Assembly: GCF_011759375.1 (NCBI RefSeq)
Contig: NZ_JAARML010000007.1
Span: 1-64,000 of the forward strand
Direction: 5' to 3'
Length of the DNA stretch: 64,000 bases
Origin: Paraflavitalea devenefica
GTDB lineage: Bacteria; Bacteroidota; Bacteroidia; Chitinophagales; Chitinophagaceae
The notes below the pieces were generated by a model. The model was not told the origin of the DNA and did no database searches. It saw nothing but the letters and a program-made list of their open reading frames with translations. Made by a program: the position numbers and the translations under genes. Shown piece after piece: positions 25,919 to 34,112 of this stretch (position 1 is its first letter; every line of letters starts with the position of its first letter).

Positions 25919-27025
25919 ATGAAATTAAAACTATTCGCCTTGTTAGCTGGCTCAATGATGTCGGCAAGTGTGTTTGCGCAAACCCAGGTTGTTGCCCCGG
26001 AGAAAATATGGCCGGCTGCTAAAGCCAATGCCTGGTATAAACAACAGCCCTGGCTGGTGGGTGCAGATTATATCCCTGCAAGCGCCATCAACCAGTTAGA
26101 GATGTGGCAGGGTGACACTTTTGATCCTGCGGGCATAGACAAGGAGCTGGGCTGGGCCGAAGGCATTGGCATGAATACCATGCGGGTATTTTTACATAGC
26201 CTGGCTTACCAGGCCGATCCTAAGGGCTTCAAATCGCGCGTAGACCAGTTTTTAACCATCGCTGCGAAGCACCATATCAAACCGATGTTTGTTTTTTTTG
26301 ATGACTGTTGGAATAAGGTGCCCAACATAGGCAAGCAGCCTGATAAAAAGTTGGGTATCCATAATTCCGGCTGGATGCAGGACCCCGGCGACCCGGCCTA
26401 CAAAGAAACTTCAAACTACCCCAGGCTTGAGGTGTATGTGAAAGATATCCTGAAAACTTTTGGTCACGATAAGCGCATATTGCTGTGGGATCTGTACAAC
26501 GAACCGGGCAACAGTGGTAAGCTTGCCTCCAGCCTGCCTTTGCTCGTTAAGATATTCACCTGGGCGCGTGAGGTGAATCCTGAACAGCCCATCACAGCAG
26601 GCGTCTGGAAATGGGATGAAAAAGCGAGAGAACTGAGCAAGTTTCAATTGGCTAACTCTGACGTTGTTTCTTATCATTGCTATGATGGTCCCGATCAGCA
26701 TCTACGTACCATTCAGCTGCTGAAGATGTATGGCAGGCCGGTACTTTGTACTGAATATATGGCCCGGACACGCAATAGTACTTTTATCAACTCACTGGGT
26801 ATCCTGAAAAAAGAGCAGGTGGCAGCCATCAACTGGGGCCTGGTAGATGGTAAAACCAATACCAAATATGCCTGGGACACTCCACTGGCCGATGGCAGCG
26901 AACCGAAAGAATGGTTTCATGAGGTTTTCAGGGCCGATGGCACACCCTACAAAAAGGAAGAAACAGATCTGATAAAGAAACTGACTGGTGAAAAATCAGT
27001 GACTGAAACGGCATCAGGTAAGTAG
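25919..27025 (+). CDS. GH5-like (clan GH-A) secreted glycoside hydrolase
   Basis: 368 aa with signal peptide MKLKLFALLAGSMMSASVFAQ. TIM-barrel cellulase-type signatures: the acid/base Glu195 in WDLYNEPG, the strand-7 nucleophile candidate Glu279 in VLCTEYMAR, GMNTMRVFLHSL on an early strand, and HIKPMFVFFDDCWN. Similar proteins are often labelled cellulase-family or xylanase, but the exact substrate cannot be assigned. The C-terminal tail (LTGEKSVTETASGK) runs directly into a sulfatase remnant, so this gene sits at a deletion junction though its own domain looks complete. Confidence 0.83.
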   Translation: MKLKLFALLAGSMMSASVFAQTQVVAPEKIWPAAKANAWYKQQPWLVGADYIPASAINQLEMWQGDTFDPAGIDKELGWAEGIGMNTMRVFLHSLAYQADPKGFKSRVDQFLTIAAKHHIKPMFVFFDDCWNKVPNIGKQPDKKLGIHNSGWMQDPGDPAYKETSNYPRLEVYVKDILKTFGHDKRILLWDLYNEPGNSGKLASSLPLLVKIFTWAREVNPEQPITAGVWKWDEKARELSKFQLANSDVVSYHCYDGPDQHLRTIQLLKMYGRPVLCTEYMARTRNSTFINSLGILKKEQVAAINWGLVDGKTNTKYAWDTPLADGSEPKEWFHEVFRADGTPYKKEETDLIKKLTGEKSVTETASGK

Positions 27026-27027
27026 AA

Positions 27028-27408
27028 ACATTTCCTGAAGGCCCCTCCTATCCGATCAGGGACATAAGGGATAATAGATACAAGCTCGTTTTAAATCTGA
27101 TGCCTGAAAAAGATTATCATAACCGTTTTATGATGAATCCCAATGACAAGAATTTATGGCATAGTTGGTTACAAAAAGCAGCAACTGCTCCCGAAGCAAA
27201 AAAGCTGACAGATAGAATCGTGAAAAGGCCGCCGGTAGAATTCTACGACCTTGAAAACGATCCCTATGAATTAAACAACCTGGCAGACGATCCTTCTTAT
27301 CAGCAAAAGATCAATGATTATAGGGTGAAACTGAAAGCATGGATGAAACAGCAGGGCGACACCGGGGCGGATATGGACATAAACCATCACAAAAAGGAAC
27401 AACATTAA
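27028..27408 (+). pseudogene. C-terminal remnant of a sulfatase
   Basis: The frame from 27028 reads PEGPSYPIRDIRDNRYKLV, then MPEKDYHNRFM (an ATG occurs at 27100) and PPVEFYDLENDPYELNNLAD. These are hallmarks of the C-terminal subdomain of family S1 sulfatases. The N-terminal catalytic domain with the formylglycine site (C/S-x-P-S-R) is missing, and homology begins directly after the GH5-like stop codon. It is therefore a beheaded sulfatase gene left by a deletion. An intact ancestor would have fitted the carbohydrate cluster. It ends overlapping the convergent permease-peptidase gene by 4 nt. Confidence 0.8.
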
Positions 27409-30400
27409 TGATTATCAAACAACTTTTCATTGTCGGTCATGTTCTTATCAATGAAGAGTAAATGGGGGTCCAGTACGATCTTCGAAGGTTTTTGCGGAAC
27501 AGATAGTTGCAGCGTTGCCTGTGCTGAATTGATCTTAATCTTTTTTAAGAGCACAAGATGCTCTTTCCCGTGTACATCCTTCGTAAATACGCCCAGTTCA
27601 ATCCAATCATTAATGGCTGTAGCTTTTTCATTGCCCAGACTGTCCATTTGTATCTTTTTCATATCCAGCGTCGCTGTCACTGAATACTGTTTTTCAGATA
27701 TCTTTTCATAGTCCGCATGGCGCAATTTGTTGTCATACAGTATAACGGAGGCAAACAAGTCCCGGATAATATATTGCATGCTGTCGGGCGTAACTTCCCT
27801 GAAGTAACCCAGCAGGTCGTTTGTAGTGGGATACCGGTCAGTATGTTTCTTTTTCAACCCGGTATAGCTATTCCAATCCCTGATAAAACGCTGTAACGCG
27901 CTGTTGACGCTATCTTCAGAGATATAGTATTGCAATGCATGCAGGTTGATCATCCCCTTTCTGTAGTGGATATATTCCTGTCCGGATCCTACTAATGAAA
28001 GTGGGGTTTCATGAGTATCGTCACCGGACCTGCTTTTTAAATACTGTCCCATATTCCATCTCAGCAATTTGTTAACCTTTTCCGCAGAGAATTCCTTTTT
28101 AAACACCATAAGGGCCGAATACTGAGCCAAGGATTCTGAGAGCATCGTTTTCCCCTGGACATTCGCCGGGTTCACCTGGTCACCCCACCATTGATGAGCC
28201 ATCTCATGAGCTGCGATATAAAAAGGCATATCCATATCTGTTTCATCATCAATGTCCATGACAAACCCAACATTCTCAGCAAGTGATATGAGTCCGGGGA
28301 AAGATTGACCTCTTCCGCTATAAAGCGGCGTTTCTGCGATCCGCATCTGTTGATATTGATAGGGAGCAAAGTTCTTACTGTAGTAGTCCAGAGACTGTTT
28401 CATTCCATGCAGAATTCTATCAAGATTGAAGGTATGCCCCGGATGGTAATAGATTTCCAGATCAACCCCTTCTTTGCCCGGATGCCAGCGTTGCCTGATG
28501 ACGGCATACCGGGCTGAAACGATAGCGTAGAAATTAGAGATCGGTTTGTCTGAAGCAAAATGAAAATAACGCCGGCCCTGTTTGGTCCAGGTTTCTTGTA
28601 AATTACCAGGGGCCACAACTGACTGATTAGAGTCTGTACTGACTATTATCTCAAAATTGATCTCTTCACCATCTCCGTTTGACTTACCCTCAAGCAGGGC
28701 TGCCGGATCGTTAATTGTAGCCCTTCCAGGCCGGGGTTTCAACCCAAATTCAGCACGAATAGCTGCATCCTCCAGCTCAATATCCTGGTTGTAGCCAATG
28801 GTTGGAAAATGATAATTATCGAGGAAGGTTCCGTTATATACCACAAAGGCATTGGAGCTTTCTGTAAATCCGGCGGCTTTAAAACGCTGCCTGAATTTCA
28901 TGTTCAAGGAGTCTCCCGGCTGCAGTGGCTGATGTAGTTTTAAAATATAATAGCCAAAATGGTTGTACGTGCTATCCGGAATGGCTCCCCCTTCAACGGC
29001 AAGGTATTCCAGTGCTACCTCGTCATCTGGCAGCTTTTGGATATGGATCTCATGAATGGCTTTTTCTCCCGGGTTGAACAAGATGTACTGCCCTTCAACC
29101 GAATATTCTCTTTTATTGGGGTACAGATCCAGGTTCAGGTATACCGCGGCTATCCTGGGTTGAGCAAGTGAAGTGAACGGCTTTAGAACCTGCTCGTATT
29201 TAGCCCTGTACTCCTGTTGGGTGGCCCGGGATGCATACCTGTTTATGATATTGGTGTTGTAAAAGATATATCCACCTGCAACAATAAAGACGATCATCGC
29301 TGCAAGGGAGATGCGCTTTACAGGAGCCGTAAGCAGAACCCGGCTTTGGCGCCAGCGCCTCCTAAACCCGGCCTCAGTACCTCTTACAGAAAAAAGCACT
29401 GCCAGCATAAAAAGCAGTACAGAAAAGGAAATCCAATATACTTTGAACCACAGATAGGGTTTCAAAAAGTGGCCATACCCATTCATGTCGGAATAAGTGG
29501 TTAAGAAGGAGCCGCCAAAAGTAATAAGGCCGTGATCCAATCCCAGGAGCCTAAGTCCAAAAGTACTTATCGCAATAAATAGTAGTACCACCAGGTGTGC
29601 CAGGTACTTATTATTCACCAGCACCTGGGCAACAAAACAGACAATACCCAGCAAAAACAGAAAAGGGAAGACCTCAACAAAAAAGGCTGCGAAATAAATA
29701 GTTAGTTCGTAGTCATAGTAACCGTGAATTGACTGGAACAGCATACCTGTACCAATCATGGTGAAAATTAGCAGTACAAGTATAAGCATGAGTCCCAGGA
29801 ACTTGCCGCCCAGATGTAGAAGGTTCGATATGGGCAGCGTGTCAACAAGCAGATTGATCCTGTTATCTCTTTCCTTCCAGACGAGTTCGCCCGAATAGAA
29901 AAGAACGATTGCCACGAAGAAGATCAACGTGAGATCAACCAATTCACCGGCAATAGTATAGGTGGCGGGCACATTGTTCACCCCATAAGGGGTACTGAGA
30001 TTGAATGAATTGATGAACAAAATACCGGTTCCACAGAGTACGATAGCCCAGAAAGAAATGGCTGCAACGATCGATTTGCAACTAAACAGCGTAAGGTGGA
30101 AAAGCTGAACGATACTGGCCCGGATCCCTGTTTGTGGCAAAACCAACGGTGTGGGTTCCGGTTCTGAACTATACAAGCTTTTATTGTCCGTTTCCCCGGC
30201 TTGTTGCTGCTTTTTGGATGCTTTATCCCTCACCACCCTAAAGAGGAAGCAATGGTGTCCGATCGCAAGGGTGAGCATTCCGAGCGCTATCCAGAGCAAC
30301 CGGTTGTAAAGCAGGATTCCCGTTACGGGCACCATGGCAGTATTGCGCTCATTGACGTTCCAGGATGAAGTGGCTATGCTTACTGTTTGAAAGGTGAAAG

Positions 30401-31022
30401 GTTCGAGAAGACCTGTCAGGAACGGATCTTCAGCGCCTTTTGCCAGATTGATGGCCAATAGATAAACCACCAGGAAGAAAAATCCCTGAATGTATACGAT
30501 GAGTAATTTCCGGCTTAATGCCCCGGTAACAAAAAAGAGAGATCCACCAAAGAACAAAGTGGGGACTACCAGAAAAAGGAACGGCTGAAGGTAATGCCAA
30601 CCATCAAATGGTATCAATTTATCCGGGTCATGCCAGGGCATCCCATCACCCACCATCATCCCCAATGGAATAGCGGTGAAAATGAAAACCAGGATCACAA
30701 AAGATCCCAGAAACCTGCCAAGTAGATAGTCGCTTTTCTTAATAGGATTGACGAATAGTAAAGATTCCATCCGGTGATCAAAATCCCTCAGCACAGCCAC
30801 TCCCATGATCATAGAGGGTATCATCAGGAGCAGAGCAGCGCTAATCCCCATCGTTCTCGCAATGATTATTGGAGCATTTCTTTTGAGGGGGCCAAGTTGA
30901 CCACCTTCAAAAATGAAGTCCACCGCGACGATGGAAAACAGGAACACAATGATAAAATAGAGCCAGGTATTATACTGCCGGATACGGTAATGGATCTCAA
31001 ACCTGAATATTTCAAACAGCAT
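27405..31022 (-). CDS. ABC exporter permease fused to an M1-type metallopeptidase
   Basis: 1,205 aa. The N-terminal half (about 1-590) is a two-part ABC-2-type permease with about 12 hydrophobic segments (TWLYFIIVFLFSIVAVDFIF, ALLLMIPSMIMGVAVL, and others). The C-terminal half is an M1 aminopeptidase-like domain. Its zinc motif HEMAHQWWGDQ is followed 19 residues later by the Glu of SESLAQYSAL (one more than the usual 18), and GLISLAEN stands in the position of GAMEN. The active residues are retained, so catalysis is possible. It pairs with the ATPase gene 31 nt upstream. It may process and export a peptide; the divergent LytS/LytTR pair probably controls it. Confidence 0.88.
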   Translation of the reverse strand: MLFEIFRFEIHYRIRQYNTWLYFIIVFLFSIVAVDFIFEGGQLGPLKRNAPIIIARTMGISAALLLMIPSMIMGVAVLRDFDHRMESLLFVNPIKKSDYLLGRFLGSFVILVFIFTAIPLGMMVGDGMPWHDPDKLIPFDGWHYLQPFLFLVVPTLFFGGSLFFVTGALSRKLLIVYIQGFFFLVVYLLAINLAKGAEDPFLTGLLEPFTFQTVSIATSSWNVNERNTAMVPVTGILLYNRLLWIALGMLTLAIGHHCFLFRVVRDKASKKQQQAGETDNKSLYSSEPEPTPLVLPQTGIRASIVQLFHLTLFSCKSIVAAISFWAIVLCGTGILFINSFNLSTPYGVNNVPATYTIAGELVDLTLIFFVAIVLFYSGELVWKERDNRINLLVDTLPISNLLHLGGKFLGLMLILVLLIFTMIGTGMLFQSIHGYYDYELTIYFAAFFVEVFPFLFLLGIVCFVAQVLVNNKYLAHLVVLLFIAISTFGLRLLGLDHGLITFGGSFLTTYSDMNGYGHFLKPYLWFKVYWISFSVLLFMLAVLFSVRGTEAGFRRRWRQSRVLLTAPVKRISLAAMIVFIVAGGYIFYNTNIINRYASRATQQEYRAKYEQVLKPFTSLAQPRIAAVYLNLDLYPNKREYSVEGQYILFNPGEKAIHEIHIQKLPDDEVALEYLAVEGGAIPDSTYNHFGYYILKLHQPLQPGDSLNMKFRQRFKAAGFTESSNAFVVYNGTFLDNYHFPTIGYNQDIELEDAAIRAEFGLKPRPGRATINDPAALLEGKSNGDGEEINFEIIVSTDSNQSVVAPGNLQETWTKQGRRYFHFASDKPISNFYAIVSARYAVIRQRWHPGKEGVDLEIYYHPGHTFNLDRILHGMKQSLDYYSKNFAPYQYQQMRIAETPLYSGRGQSFPGLISLAENVGFVMDIDDETDMDMPFYIAAHEMAHQWWGDQVNPANVQGKTMLSESLAQYSALMVFKKEFSAEKVNKLLRWNMGQYLKSRSGDDTHETPLSLVGSGQEYIHYRKGMINLHALQYYISEDSVNSALQRFIRDWNSYTGLKKKHTDRYPTTNDLLGYFREVTPDSMQYIIRDLFASVILYDNKLRHADYEKISEKQYSVTATLDMKKIQMDSLGNEKATAINDWIELGVFTKDVHGKEHLVLLKKIKINSAQATLQLSVPQKPSKIVLDPHLLFIDKNMTDNEKLFDNH

Positions 31023-31053
31023 GAAGAAGGATGTTTAGGGATTAGGATCAGTA

Positions 31054-31953
31054 TTATTGTTGAACACGTGTAGATTGACCGAAGATCTGAGAGAAGTACA
31101 CATCACTCAGATCGGCTTCAACCGGCTTAAATCCGTCGCCCGGATCATCCTCACTGAATAGGTGAATGACGGTGTTGCCCTGGAAAAGCCGTTCTGCAAT
31201 GATCGCATACCTCTCTTTGTACGTTCCGAGCTGACTTTTTTGAATAACCTTGCTAAATACTTTCCCTTTAATATCCTCAATGGCCTGTAATGGATTTCCC
31301 GTTAAAAGAACTTTACCATGGCTGATAATGGCCATATTGGTACAGAGTTCCTTCACGTCTTCCACAATGTGTGTGGAAAGGATCACAATGGTTGCCGCAC
31401 TTAGTTCATTGAGCAAATGATGGAATCGATTTCTTTCCGCGGGGTCAAGTCCTGCTGTTGGTTCATCAACGATGAGTAATTGGGGATTGGAGAGCAAAGC
31501 CTGCGCAATACCAAAGCGTTGTTTCATGCCACCTGAGTAGCTACCCAGGTTCTTCTTTCTTTTCTCATAAAGGTTTGTTTTATGAAGCAGCGCTTTAACT
31601 ACTTCCGTTCGCTCTTTTTTATGGGTGATTCCCTTAAGCACCGCCAGGTGGTTCAATAGTACTTCGGCAGATACCCTGGGGTATACGCCAAACTCCTGCG
31701 GCAGATATCCCAGTTTTCTTCTTACCTGCTGTTTGTTCCTGAGAACGTCTGTTTCTCCCAACAGGATCGTGCCCTTGTCCGGTTCCTGCAGCGTGGCTAT
31801 GGTGCGCATAAGGGTGGATTTACCGGCGCCATTGGGTCCTAAAAGCCCAAACATCCCTGCCGGGATAGTTAACGAAACATTGTTGAGTGCCTGAACGCCG
31901 TTTCCGTACGTTTTTGATAGTCCCGATATGGTTAGTGTATCCATTTCCGCCAT
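31054..31953 (-). CDS. ABC transporter ATP-binding protein
   Basis: 299 aa cytosolic ATPase. Walker A GPNGAGKST at 39-47, Q-loop LPQEFGVYP, signature SYSGGMKQR, Walker B LLIVDEPTAGLD and the H-loop His in LSTHIVED are all intact. The C-terminal roughly 70 residues form the extra domain common to ABC-2 exporters (Ccm/NatA type). The first gene of a two-gene operon, it energises the permease-M1 fusion 31 nt downstream. An alternative ATG three codons in (MDTLTISGL) may be the real start. Confidence 0.93.
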   Translation of the reverse strand: MAEMDTLTISGLSKTYGNGVQALNNVSLTIPAGMFGLLGPNGAGKSTLMRTIATLQEPDKGTILLGETDVLRNKQQVRRKLGYLPQEFGVYPRVSAEVLLNHLAVLKGITHKKERTEVVKALLHKTNLYEKRKKNLGSYSGGMKQRFGIAQALLSNPQLLIVDEPTAGLDPAERNRFHHLLNELSAATIVILSTHIVEDVKELCTNMAIISHGKVLLTGNPLQAIEDIKGKVFSKVIQKSQLGTYKERYAIIAERLFQGNTVIHLFSEDDPGDGFKPVEADLSDVYFSQIFGQSTRVQQ

Positions 31954-32110
31954 TGTTGATTTATTTCAAACCTAAGGCCCGGTAAGAGGTTATCCAAATG
32001 AGTGTGTTCAAACAACCAATGAAACTGGTATACAACATTTGAATGGGGTCAAAGTAATTCCATCACTACCTGGCGGCTGTTCGACATCACTCAAAGGATG
32101 TTCACCACAC

Positions 32111-32159
32111 TTATCGGTTCCAACTGCGGTTGTTTACTACATTTATTGGCTCCAACTGC
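32111..32159. promoter_or_regulatory. 17-bp direct repeats upstream of the LytS-like gene
   Basis: TTATCGGTTCCAACTGC (32111-32127) and TTATTGGCTCCAACTGC (32143-32159) match at 15 of 17 positions and start 32 bp apart, about three helical turns. They lie in the divergent region between the ABC exporter and the LytS/LytTR pair, immediately before the ATG at 32172. LytTR regulators bind direct repeats, so autoregulation is possible. Confidence 0.45.
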
Positions 32160-32171
32160 CTATTTTTGGAT

Positions 32172-32933
32172 ATGCTATCGTTTCTAAAAAAGTATAGTCT
32201 GCCAGCCATAGCCTTCTTTTATTTCGCGTTATTGGTGATGGCTGCCCTAATGGAGGAGTATGAACTGTACTTCACAATTGCAGCATTGTTCTTTACTGTG
32301 TTTATATTTATTCCCTGGTTAATATGGCAGGCTATTTTAGTGGTGAGATTGCGGCATGAGCGGAAAAAAACCGAGTTGCTGCACCTGAAGAGCCAGGTAA
32401 ATCCGCACTTCTTTTTTAACACACTGAACAATCTGTATGGTCTGATCAAAACGGATCCCAAAAAGGCGGGAGAACTTGTGCTTAAGCTCTCAGACATGAT
32501 GCGTTACAGCATTTACGAAGCGCAAAATGAGGGCGTAACGCTTGAAAAAGAAGTTGAATACCTCAATAACTATATTGAGTTGCACAAAATGCGCTATCAC
32601 AAAAAAATAGCTATCAACTTCCAGGTGGATATACAGGAAGGTTATAGGGTTATGCCCCTGCTGTTTATAATATTATTAGAGAATGCTTTTAAGCATGGGG
32701 TGGAAAACCTCCGTGAGAAGGCTTTTGTTCACCTGGTACTTACCACCGCGGATAATGAAATCCATTTTGAAATAAAGAATAATTTTGATAATTCGGTGAC
32801 GCCTGAAGGGCCTGGCATTGGCTTAAACAACCTGAAACGGAGGTTGGCGTTAGCTTACGAAAACAACTATCAGTTGAAGCTGGCTCAACATAATGATGAA
32901 TACCTGGCAGAACTAAGGCTGAAAAATTTATGA
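32172..32933 (+). CDS. LytS-type sensor histidine kinase
   Basis: About 253 aa from the ATG at 32172 (the frame also opens at a TTG, 32130). Two hydrophobic spans (SLPAIAFFYFALLVMAAL and LYFTIAALFFTVFIFIPWLIW), then a His_kinase domain: KSQVNPHFFFNTLNNLYGL holds the phospho-acceptor His, and the ATPase shows LLENAFKHGVEN (N box) and GPGIGLNNLKRRL (G box). It is short, without an extracellular sensor domain, typical of Bacteroidota LytS-like kinases next to exporters. Its stop overlaps the start of the LytTR regulator gene by 4 nt, so the two are translationally coupled. Confidence 0.9.
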   Translation: MLSFLKKYSLPAIAFFYFALLVMAALMEEYELYFTIAALFFTVFIFIPWLIWQAILVVRLRHERKKTELLHLKSQVNPHFFFNTLNNLYGLIKTDPKKAGELVLKLSDMMRYSIYEAQNEGVTLEKEVEYLNNYIELHKMRYHKKIAINFQVDIQEGYRVMPLLFIILLENAFKHGVENLREKAFVHLVLTTADNEIHFEIKNNFDNSVTPEGPGIGLNNLKRRLALAYENNYQLKLAQHNDEYLAELRLKNL

Positions 32934-33628
32934 TCAAGTATCTGATAATAGATGATGAACACATCGCCCATGACATCATCAAGGGTTACTGCGATATGCT
33001 GCCCAATTTGGTATTGCAGAAGAATTGCTATGATGCCATTGAGGCGTTGGAATACCTGCATGAACGTACAGTAGATCTTATCTTCCTGGACCTCAAAATG
33101 CCAAAGCTTAAAGGTTTTGACTTTCTTAAAACCTTGCCCTCTCCACCCAGCGTGATTGTTACCACGGCATACCAGGAGTTTGCACTGGAAGGGTACGAAC
33201 TCAATGTTGTAGACTATTTGCTGAAGCCATTCAGCTTTGAGCGCTTTGTGAAAGCAGTAAATAAGGCAATGGGCGCTTCGGCGCCATCCAGGGCCCCTAA
33301 AAACGTTCAGGCAGGCAATCAATCTGCTACCATTTTCCTTCGATCGGAGAATAAATATATACAGGTGCGTATTGCTGATATTCTTTTTCTGGAAGCTGCC
33401 GGCAACTTTGTGAAAGTGATTACCCGGGAAGAGTCCATCCTGGTAAGAGATACGTTCGCGGTCCTTTTAAACGCCTTGCCCCCTGAGGACTTTTTGCAGG
33501 TACATAGATCATTTGCCATAGCTCCCAAACACATCAAGAGTATTGAAGGCAATCAAATATCGATCGGAGATCATAGCGTACCTATCGGCAAAATGTATAA
33601 GACGTATATAAATGGCTTGTTGGGTTAA
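32930..33628 (+). CDS. LytTR-family response regulator
   Basis: 232 aa. Receiver domain with acceptor Asp54 (LIFLDLKMPKLKG), switch Thr in VVTTAYQEFALEGYEL and Lys in LLKPF. The C-terminal LytTR DNA-binding domain (about 133-230) contains FLRSENKYIQVRIADILFLEAAGNFVKVIT, DFLQVHRSFAIAPKHI and VPIGKMYK. Partner of the LytS-type kinase, whose gene it overlaps by 4 nt. Probable targets are its own operon and the divergent permease-peptidase exporter; the 17-bp direct repeats between them are candidate sites. Confidence 0.93.
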   Translation: MIKYLIIDDEHIAHDIIKGYCDMLPNLVLQKNCYDAIEALEYLHERTVDLIFLDLKMPKLKGFDFLKTLPSPPSVIVTTAYQEFALEGYELNVVDYLLKPFSFERFVKAVNKAMGASAPSRAPKNVQAGNQSATIFLRSENKYIQVRIADILFLEAAGNFVKVITREESILVRDTFAVLLNALPPEDFLQVHRSFAIAPKHIKSIEGNQISIGDHSVPIGKMYKTYINGLLG

Positions 33629-33666
33629 ACTATCTGCCAGGGAGATGTTCTGTCCAGCTCCATAAC

Positions 33667-33693
33667 AACAAAACCCGCCGAAGCAGGTTTGTT
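33667..33693. terminator. Imperfect hairpin after the LytTR gene
   Basis: AACAAAACCCGC and GCAGGTTTGTT can pair with a bulge around a 4-nt loop, about 40 bp after the LytTR stop. A weak terminator between convergent genes is likely, but the stem is imperfect. Confidence 0.35.
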
Positions 33694-33754
33694 AAAATGT
33701 TTGATTTTTATACGCACTTCCCGGTTTACGGAATGGCTTAAAACAATGTTAAGA

Positions 33755-34063
33755 TTACCCTTGCATGGCGACTTCATCCCCATTTTCGTCCAGGAACTTT
33801 AGTTTATTGTCTGCTCCGTTATCCATATTTTCCTGATTGTCTTCACCTTGTAAGGTCCACGTACCACTTTTATATTTTTTAATACCACTATTGTCCTGAT
33901 ACTCATTGACTTCTTCACTATACTTATGATTGTAACCGGTAATTTTCAGGGTAGACTTGATGCCAGCGCTATCGGTATCAGCCTTTTTGGTTGCACCTGA
34001 CCCTTCAACACCAGCATTCTTGCCCAGTGTAGCGCTTTGCTTTTTCAATTTTTTCAGGTCCAT
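33755..34063 (-). CDS. Small acidic hypothetical protein behind the MBL-caspase gene
   Basis: 102 aa from the ATG at 34063; a TTG at 34111 would add 16 residues (KSKKRRNFNIKS) but begins inside poorly coding DNA. No signal peptide, membrane segment or cysteine. The N-terminal 40 residues are Lys/Gly/Ala-rich and probably disordered. The remainder (LKITGYNHKYSEEVNEYQDNS, YKSGTWTLQGED, KLKFLDENGDEVAMQG) looks like a small beta domain. I do not recognise it. It lies about 50 bp after the MBL-caspase fusion gene in the same orientation and may be its partner, substrate or inhibitor. Confidence 0.6.
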   Translation of the reverse strand: MDLKKLKKQSATLGKNAGVEGSGATKKADTDSAGIKSTLKITGYNHKYSEEVNEYQDNSGIKKYKSGTWTLQGEDNQENMDNGADNKLKFLDENGDEVAMQG

Positions 34064-34112
34064 AATCAGTGATTTGATATTGAAATTACGCCTTTTTTTT
34101 GATTTAGACAAG

